64,000 nt of DNA from Treponema sp. (lineage in GTDB: Bacteria; Spirochaetota; Spirochaetia; Treponematales; Treponemataceae), in the NCBI GenBank assembly GCA_017469785.1, contig JAFUFU010000025.1, positions 1 through 64,000 of the forward strand. The letters run 5' to 3'. The notes beneath the pieces are model-generated. The model was not told where the DNA came from, searched no databases, and worked only from the letters and a program-made list of their open reading frames with translations. A program made the position numbers and the translations under genes. How positions within the stretch are numbered: position 1 is the first letter of the stretch; every line of letters begins with the position of its first letter. This document shows positions 58,350 to 64,000 of this stretch, piece by piece.

Positions 58350-59870
58350 ATGAATTATAAAAATCCGATTTTGCTTTGCGATTATTCTGACCCGGATGTG
58401 ATTCGTGTTGAGGATGATTTTTATCTTACGGCCTCCAGTTTCAATTTTGTTCCGGGGCTTCCTGTCTTGCACTCCCGCGATTTGATTCATTGGAATCTTA
58501 TAAACTATGCCTGCAAATCGATTCCTCTGCCCGGATATGAAAAAGTGCAGAACGCAAAGGGCTTGTGGGCGCCTTCAATCCGCTTTCACGAGGGATTTTT
58601 CTATATTTTCGTCGCAACTCCCGACGAGGGCATTTTCTTTACAAAAGCGAGCGATCCTTACGGAGAATGGAGCGGATTACAGTGTGTATGGAGCGGAAAG
58701 GGCTTTGAAGACCCCTGTCCCTTGTGGGAAAAAGACGAGAGAGGCATAGAGCATCTTTTTGTCGTCCACGCCTATGTAAAAAGCCGTATAGGATTCAATT
58801 CAAAACTCGGTCTTTTGGAGCTTGATACAAAAACTTTCAAGGCAGTCAGCGAAGATAAAATCATTTTTGACGGAATGAAAACCCAGCCAACGATTGAAGG
58901 CCCCAAATTCTACAAAAGAAATGGATTTTACTATATTTTCGCCCCGGCTGGAGGAGTCACCACCGGCTGGCAGACAGTTTTGCGCTCAAAAAGAATCGAC
59001 GGTGACTATGAAGAAAAAATCGTGCTGGCACAAGGAAAAGCCCGGACAAACGGCCCTCATCAGGGCGGCTGGGTTACGACGGCAAGCGGTCAGGACTGGT
59101 TTATTCACTTTCAGGATGCGGGAATTTTCGGCAGGATTACCCACTTACAGCCGATGAAATGGGTTGGTGACTGGCCGGTTATGGGAAGTGCAGTCAAGCT
59201 GAATGAGGAAAAAGCACTTTTTGTTGTCGGTGAGCCTGTGGATAAATGGAAGTGCCCGGAAGTCTCTGTCGATGAAAACAGACGCGGATTGACGCAGGGT
59301 AAAGCGGATGTGCCGCAGGAATGGGGCAGAAATGGAAAAAATCCGCCAGTGTCTGACTTTCAAACCAGTGCCAATGTTGAAAAAAATGCCGGCACTGTCG
59401 CTACAACAGACAAATCTCTCTGGCTTACGCCCTCTGTATGCACGAAAAAGATTGATTCAAAAAAATTCGCTTACGAAAAAGAAATCCCTCTGGGCGGCGT
59501 TTGGCGTGAAAAGGAAAGGCGGGGAATCATATTTTTGGGAAACGAATACGCCGCCCTGCAAGTCGAAAAATCTGGCGAGAATGAATTTAAATTCTCTTAT
59601 ATCGAGTCCAGCGGAAGCGAGAGCGGGGATGATGAACGAAAGGAAAGCGTGATTTGGCGCGAGAAGATTTTTGTGACAAGCGATTCACATAAAAACACGG
59701 AAAAATCTGTTCTACTCAAAATGAAATTCAAGTCTGCCCGGGACGGAAAATCGGGAACAGTTTGCTTTTTTGTGAAAATCAGTGGTTTTGATAAAAAAGT
59801 CTCGTTCAAGTCAAAGCCGTTTCAGACCGTGAACGCGCATTGGGTCGGCGGACGATACGGCTTTTTTTGA
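58350..59870 (+). CDS. GH43-family glycoside hydrolase
   Basis: A 506-aa intracellular enzyme (no signal peptide), of the beta-xylosidase/arabinofuranosidase group. NPILLCDYSDPDVIRVEDDFYLTASSFNFVPGLPVLHSRDLIHW contains the catalytic base Asp; FEDPCPLWEKD the pKa Asp; and TIEGPKFYKRNGFYYIFAPAGG the acid Glu. The C-terminal beta-sandwich (about 370-506) follows. TATAAT at 58337-58342 is 7 nt before ATG 58350; an in-frame TTG at 58314 serves as -35, not as start. Confidence 0.93.
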   Translation: MNYKNPILLCDYSDPDVIRVEDDFYLTASSFNFVPGLPVLHSRDLIHWNLINYACKSIPLPGYEKVQNAKGLWAPSIRFHEGFFYIFVATPDEGIFFTKASDPYGEWSGLQCVWSGKGFEDPCPLWEKDERGIEHLFVVHAYVKSRIGFNSKLGLLELDTKTFKAVSEDKIIFDGMKTQPTIEGPKFYKRNGFYYIFAPAGGVTTGWQTVLRSKRIDGDYEEKIVLAQGKARTNGPHQGGWVTTASGQDWFIHFQDAGIFGRITHLQPMKWVGDWPVMGSAVKLNEEKALFVVGEPVDKWKCPEVSVDENRRGLTQGKADVPQEWGRNGKNPPVSDFQTSANVEKNAGTVATTDKSLWLTPSVCTKKIDSKKFAYEKEIPLGGVWREKERRGIIFLGNEYAALQVEKSGENEFKFSYIESSGSESGDDERKESVIWREKIFVTSDSHKNTEKSVLLKMKFKSARDGKSGTVCFFVKISGFDKKVSFKSKPFQTVNAHWVGGRYGFF

Positions 59871-59880
59871 TTTTGAACTG

Positions 59881-60873
59881 TTATTGAGCCTTTTGAGCGT
59901 GTTTCTTCAATAGATAGCCTGCAATCGCAACACCGACTCCGCCAAGAATCATGAGAAAGCATAGAATCTGTCCGGTGGAGATATTCAGAAGGCTTGTGTT
60001 CATGTAGAGCGGAGCGTTCGTGTCAGCCGCGATTCTGTAGCCGATGTCTGCGTCAGGCTCGCGGAAATATTCGATGAAGAATCTGAAAAATCCGTATCCG
60101 CCTGTGTAAATCGCGCCTGAGAAACCGTCGAAGGGCTTATTTTTGTGCAGGAACCATATAATCGAGAATAGAATCAGGCCTTCAAAGAGGGCTTCGTAAA
60201 GCTGGCTCGGATGCCGGGGAAGATTCACAAGGTTTGTGGTGACTTCCATGCCGATTTTGTCCATGAAATCCTGAACCCATCCGTTTGAGACTGAAAATTT
60301 TTCGGCATGGGGAAAGATGATACCCCAGGGGACCGTGGTGATTCTGCCGTAAAGCTCACCGTTCATGAAATTTCCGATGCGACCGAAAGTGTAGCCCAGC
60401 GGAATTGCCGTGACCATTGCGTCGGCCCATTTGAAGAAGGGAACTTTGTGCCGGAAACACCAGAAAATCATTCCGAGAAGCCCCCCTATGAAGCCGCCGT
60501 GGTAGCTCATTCCTGCAAGGCCCGTGAACCTTCCGTTCTGGAATGGCCAGAAAATGAGCCATGGTTTTTTGAGATAAATTCCTGAAGTGTCATAGACGAG
60601 CGTAGAAAAAACACGGGCTCCAATCAGCAGGAAGACAATTCCTGTGGCTATGAAGCTGAAAATGTCGTCTTCCGTTGCCTTGCGCATTGTGCCGTCAGCG
60701 TTTACTGAATCCAACGCACCTTCGCGCAGAAGTTTTTTGAGGACAAAAAATGCCGTTCCAAAGGCAAAAATGTACATGAGTCCGTACCAGCGTAAAAGGC
60801 TCAGAAAGGGGAGCCCGGGGAAAATTTCTGGATGAATCCATGATGGATAGGTGATATACAATGGAAAAATCAT
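59881..60873 (-). CDS. lgt: prolipoprotein diacylglyceryl transferase
   Basis: A 330-aa membrane enzyme attaching diacylglycerol to lipobox cysteines. Marks: FLSLLRWYGLMYIFAFGTAFFVL, GLAGMSYHGGFIGGLLG, GRIGNFMNGELYGRITTVPWGIIFP and RHPSQLYEALFEGLILF, and FFIEYFREPD. The many lipoproteins in this window depend on it. It overlaps the ParA-like gene by 4 nt. This is the true Lgt; the 248-aa relative at 10300 is divergent. Confidence 0.96.
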   Translation of the reverse strand: MIFPLYITYPSWIHPEIFPGLPFLSLLRWYGLMYIFAFGTAFFVLKKLLREGALDSVNADGTMRKATEDDIFSFIATGIVFLLIGARVFSTLVYDTSGIYLKKPWLIFWPFQNGRFTGLAGMSYHGGFIGGLLGMIFWCFRHKVPFFKWADAMVTAIPLGYTFGRIGNFMNGELYGRITTVPWGIIFPHAEKFSVSNGWVQDFMDKIGMEVTTNLVNLPRHPSQLYEALFEGLILFSIIWFLHKNKPFDGFSGAIYTGGYGFFRFFIEYFREPDADIGYRIAADTNAPLYMNTSLLNISTGQILCFLMILGGVGVAIAGYLLKKHAQKAQ

Positions 60874-61985
60874 AGTTTGAATCCTTGTTGTGCCGCTTTT
60901 ACGAGGCGTGATTTGAGCATGATATTTTCGTTTTTGAGCTGTGTAAGCTCGTATTGCTGTGTTTTAATCATTTCGGCAAGCTCGCTGACATTCAGTGCGC
61001 CTGAGCCGACCAAATCCTCAACGTATGAGAGCTTGGCTGAATAATCGTCGCTGGCTTCTTCCGCGGCCACATCGAAAGTTTCGTCGAAATCAAGGGATTC
61101 TCCCTGCATGATTTTCTCAGCGATGCGGAAAATTGCCTGTGCGAGAACAGAATTGGGCTTGTAGACCGTGACCGGAAGGCTTGATGAAAGTGCCTTGTCC
61201 TGCATTGAGTCCCTGTACATCACTCCCAAAGACTCAACTTCAAGCCCCAGATATTGCTGGCATGAGCGCCGGATTTTCTGGGCCTTGTCAGCGTCTTTTG
61301 GCTCGTCAATCATGTTCATAATCAGCCGTGGGCGGAACTGGCTGAGACGCTTCTTGAATTTCGCGCCGTTTTCAGGATCGATTTCAGTGATTTTTTCTAT
61401 CAACTTGGGAATGTAGAGACGCTGGAGGGATGCAGAATCATTGCGGAGCTTGTTGATGAAATCCGCAGCCTTTGAATTTTTTTTGAAAGTTGCCGCCATC
61501 AGACGGAAGACTGCATTTTTGAGGAAAAGATAGCCGTTGAGGGTTGCCGTTACGGTGGGGGCTGTGACGATGATTCCTTGGGGAGATGTGAGGAAAAGAT
61601 CCAGAATCGTAAGGTGGGTTCCGGCTCCCAAATCGACAATCAGATAATCCGCATCAACAGAATGGAATTTTTTTATGAGAGCGTTTTTCTGAGCGACTTT
61701 CAGCGCGCTTAATCCAGGAATCTCAGAGTCGCCGGCAATGAAGCTGACGTTCTGGTAATCTGTGGGCGAAATGATTTCTTCAAATTTTGATTCGCCCGTA
61801 AGGAATGTGCCGATTCCTTTTTTGGGTGAATTCTGCCCGATAACAAGATGAAGGTTTGAGGCGCCCAAGTCTAAATCCGCCAGCACTACTTTTTTGCCAG
61901 CCTGACCTAGGGCGATTGCTAAATTTGCTGAAAGAAGGCTTTTTCCGACACCGCCTTTTCCGCTTGCCACTGGAATAATTTGCAT
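60870..61985 (-). CDS. ParA/MinD-family ATPase (FlhG-like)
   Basis: A 371-aa protein. Deviant Walker A is GKGGVGKSLLSANLAIAL, switch I DLDLGASNLHLVIG, Walker B YLIVDLGAGTH. The C-terminus is a coiled coil. FlhG-type proteins set flagellar number and position, which would fit this organism. On the minus strand TATAAT is 7 nt before ATG 61985, with no ribosome site: leaderless. The longer frame to 62057 would start upstream of that promoter. Confidence 0.85.
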   Translation of the reverse strand: MQIIPVASGKGGVGKSLLSANLAIALGQAGKKVVLADLDLGASNLHLVIGQNSPKKGIGTFLTGESKFEEIISPTDYQNVSFIAGDSEIPGLSALKVAQKNALIKKFHSVDADYLIVDLGAGTHLTILDLFLTSPQGIIVTAPTVTATLNGYLFLKNAVFRLMAATFKKNSKAADFINKLRNDSASLQRLYIPKLIEKITEIDPENGAKFKKRLSQFRPRLIMNMIDEPKDADKAQKIRRSCQQYLGLEVESLGVMYRDSMQDKALSSSLPVTVYKPNSVLAQAIFRIAEKIMQGESLDFDETFDVAAEEASDDYSAKLSYVEDLVGSGALNVSELAEMIKTQQYELTQLKNENIMLKSRLVKAAQQGFKL

Positions 61986-62061
61986 AAACTTGATTATATC
62001 ACAAGATTCTTTCTTTATAAAGATTGATTTTTCTCTTATAGAAACATAAAATACCATTAAT

Positions 62062-63558
62062 ATGAAAAAATTTGATTCGGTAATGAAGCGCGTTAATTCC
62101 GTACTTCTGATTTTCGTTATTGCTCTTTTTGCGTCTCAGTGTTTTGCACAGTCATCTTCTAACTCGGCTTCCGAGAAATCAAATAAATCCCGCCAGTACA
62201 TGGAATTGATGAACAGCGTGTTTGATTTCGTCCAAAGAAACTATGTTGACGAAATTGATCCTCAGGTCATGTATGAAGGCGCGCTCAAAGGAATGCTTGA
62301 GTCTCTCAAAGACCCTTACACGGTTTATCTTGATAAATCAAGTTTTAGGAATATCAACGATACCACATCCGGCTCATTCGGTGGTGTGGGTCTTCAGATT
62401 TCAAAACCTGTCGAAAGCAGCTCGGAAAAGCCTGCCTATGTGGAAGTCGCTTCTCCTGTTGAGGACACTCCTGGGTTCAAGGCTGGAATCCTTGCCGGCG
62501 ACCTTATCATTTCGATCAACGGAACTGATACTTCCACCATTACCATGGAGCAGGTTCTGGACATGCTTCGCGGCAAGGTAGGGGAGAGCGTTGATTTAGT
62601 CATCCGGCGCGGCAAGAATATGGAATTCCCTGTTACCCTTGTGCGCGCGGTTATCGAGGTTCCTACAGTCAAATATGGCATGATTGAGGGAAGTAAAATC
62701 GGCTATGTTCGTCTCATCGAATTCACTCCGCAGACAGTGGAGCGCACTCAGGAAGCCCTTGACTCATTCAAAAAGAACAATGCAAGCGGTATCATCATTG
62801 ATTTGCGCAACAATCCGGGCGGACTGATTACAAGCGCCGCTGACATTGCGGACAAATTTATTGATAACGGTCCGATTGTCACCACTAAGAGTCGTCTTTC
62901 ATTCGAGAACTCGGTTTTCACAGCTACTGCCAAAAAAACCGTGGTTCGCAACACTCCGATTGTCGTCCTTATCAATAAAGGCAGCGCATCCGCTTCGGAG
63001 ATCGTAAGCGGCGCGCTCAAAGATAATCACCTTGCTTATCTTGTGGGACAGCGCACTTACGGGAAAGGCTCAGTCCAGCAGGTTCTGCCGCTTTCGGCAA
63101 CGGACGGCCTTAAAATCACCATGGCCCGCTACTATACTCCCAGCGATGTGAACATTGATAAAATCGGGATTCCGCCGGATCGGGAGGTTCTCTTCCCGGT
63201 TTTGAGCGAGGAAGGTGAAAAACAGTACCTTGAGCTTTACAAATCAACGGAAATATCTGATTTTGTTGACGGCCGCACTGATTTGACCGAAAAACAGATT
63301 TCAGACTTCGCGAAAACCCTCAAGTCAAAGTATTCAGAGATTGACGAGGCAAGCCTGCGCAAGCTTGTCCGTAATGAAGCCACAAAGACAAAGGGAACCA
63401 TGCTCTACGACTTGGACTACGACATCCAGCTGAATGAAGCTATCTCCATTTTGAAGAACGAAAAATTCAGCGACCTGATTAAAAATACTAAGACGCTGAA
63501 AGAATTGCAGGACTTGGCTATCCTCGAGGAAGAAAAGTCCGAGAAAGAAAAAAAATAG
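62062..63558 (+). CDS. carboxy-terminal processing protease (S41, CtpA-like)
   Basis: A 498-aa periplasmic protease with signal peptide (LLIFVIALFASQCFA). PDZ domain about 95-185 (GSFGGVGLQIS, AGILAGDLIISINGTDTSTITMEQVLDMLRG), catalytic Ser in NKGSASASEIVSGALKDN and Lys in RTYGKGSVQQV, so the Ser-Lys dyad is intact. The long Lys/Glu-rich C-terminal tail is normal. TAAAAT lies 9 nt before the ATG. Confidence 0.94.
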   Translation: MKKFDSVMKRVNSVLLIFVIALFASQCFAQSSSNSASEKSNKSRQYMELMNSVFDFVQRNYVDEIDPQVMYEGALKGMLESLKDPYTVYLDKSSFRNINDTTSGSFGGVGLQISKPVESSSEKPAYVEVASPVEDTPGFKAGILAGDLIISINGTDTSTITMEQVLDMLRGKVGESVDLVIRRGKNMEFPVTLVRAVIEVPTVKYGMIEGSKIGYVRLIEFTPQTVERTQEALDSFKKNNASGIIIDLRNNPGGLITSAADIADKFIDNGPIVTTKSRLSFENSVFTATAKKTVVRNTPIVVLINKGSASASEIVSGALKDNHLAYLVGQRTYGKGSVQQVLPLSATDGLKITMARYYTPSDVNIDKIGIPPDREVLFPVLSEEGEKQYLELYKSTEISDFVDGRTDLTEKQISDFAKTLKSKYSEIDEASLRKLVRNEATKTKGTMLYDLDYDIQLNEAISILKNEKFSDLIKNTKTLKELQDLAILEEEKSEKEKK

Positions 63559-63577
63559 AAAAAGCCTTTGCGAAAAA

Positions 63578-64000
63578 ATGCGCCAGTACATTTCACAGAA
63601 TGACATCGACAGAAACGGAATTCTCACCATTGCAGGAAAAGATTTCCGCTATCTTCACGGTGTCCTTCGTCTCAAAGCCGGTGACATGATTCAAGTCCGG
63701 CTTCCTGCTGGCGGCTTGCAGCCTATGACCGTGTGCGCAATCGAAGAAAAGGCAAAAAAAATCACCCTGCAGGTTTGCGATGTAGCCGCTGGGGCAAAAA
63801 TCGAAAATCAGCCCGAAGAAACCGAAGCAATAGAATCTTCTGAATTCACTCTGTTTATGGCCGTTCCCAAGGCTTCCAAATTCGAGCAGGTTGTCAGGCA
63901 GGCAACCGAATGCGGTGTGGCGCGGATAGTTCCCGTCAAGACAGAATTTTCCCAGACAGGAGCTGAAAAAATGAATTTCCGCTCCGAGCGTTTTGAAAAA
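63578..64000 (+). CDS. rsmE: 16S rRNA (uracil1498-N3)-methyltransferase, 5' part
   Basis: An open frame of at least 141 codons running off the right edge: MRQYISQNDIDRNGILTIAGKDFRYLHGVLRLKAGDMIQVRLP, then FTLFMAVPKASKFEQVVRQATECGVARIVPVKTEFSQ. This is the RsmE PUA-like N-terminus and the start of the SPOUT domain. No clear Shine-Dalgarno is seen before the ATG. It lies 19 nt after ctpA. A frameshifted relative is at 55271; this one is presumably functional. Confidence 0.9.
   Translation, partial: MRQYISQNDIDRNGILTIAGKDFRYLHGVLRLKAGDMIQVRLPAGGLQPMTVCAIEEKAKKITLQVCDVAAGAKIENQPEETEAIESSEFTLFMAVPKASKFEQVVRQATECGVARIVPVKTEFSQTGAEKMNFRSERFEK

Overview
The window looks like a chromosome segment of a host-associated Treponema (Spirochaetota). 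The strongest marker is a complete FlaB-type core flagellin (56489-57349) with a sigma28-like promoter. A FlhG/ParA-like ATPase, lgt, a CtpA protease, BspA-type leucine-rich repeats and an intracellular GH43 glycosidase fit a gut or rumen treponeme. I assign genus only; nothing here fixes the species.

Layout. 1-3030: tandem repeat, small membrane protein, secreted protein with a PDZ-like C-terminus, one unknown. 3038-31780 is an accessory region. It is punctuated by three copies of a cassette made of a hairpin-rich left element, the C-terminal ~190 codons of pyruvate:ferredoxin oxidoreductase (PFOR) and its terminator (3038, 14351, 27261). Between the copies lie (a) an AAA ATPase/nuclease pair, (b) a His-Xaa-Ser (HXS) radical-SAM operon with two putative substrates, (c) a PBECR4-like nuclease, (d) a cassette with an R2K-type ATP-grasp enzyme, (e) a YhaO/YhaN - helicase - DUF2290 - AlbA_2 operon, (f) an amber-interrupted AlbA_2 regulator, (g) a second, shorter copy of cassette d and (h) a WYL regulator. 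The same ~19-bp dyad lies in front of d, g and the WYL gene. From 31786 on the content is mostly core: purD, a diguanylate cyclase, recR-ybaB-dnaX, an ABC ATPase, a CBS protein, livFGMH, a two-component system with a frameshifted kinase, small secreted proteins, a Phd/VapC pair, livJ, two M30-like lipoprotein peptidases, a frameshifted rsmE, a tRNA-Val locus, flaB, GNAT, GH43, lgt, a ParA-like gene, ctpA and the start of an apparently intact rsmE at the right edge.

Three things stand out. First, the WYL-linked cassettes (acidic membrane protein, R2K ATP-grasp, 59-aa protein, paralogous 'DHD' protein) look like an undescribed, co-regulated conflict or stress system. Second, the window is seeded with short palindromic modules in which loops are conserved and stems vary in a compensatory way. 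A three-hairpin ~75-80-bp version sits in PFOR fragments, in a tRNA and at the 3' end of livG, where it supplies the stop codon. Third, at 56031-56400 three tRNA-Val-like genes are nested inside one another; each has its acceptor stem extended to a perfect 17-bp inverted repeat. Several genes also have a -10 box only 6-7 nt before the ATG and no Shine-Dalgarno sequence, suggesting leaderless mRNAs.

All calls come from reading the sequence and recalled family knowledge. No search, folding or alignment program was run.
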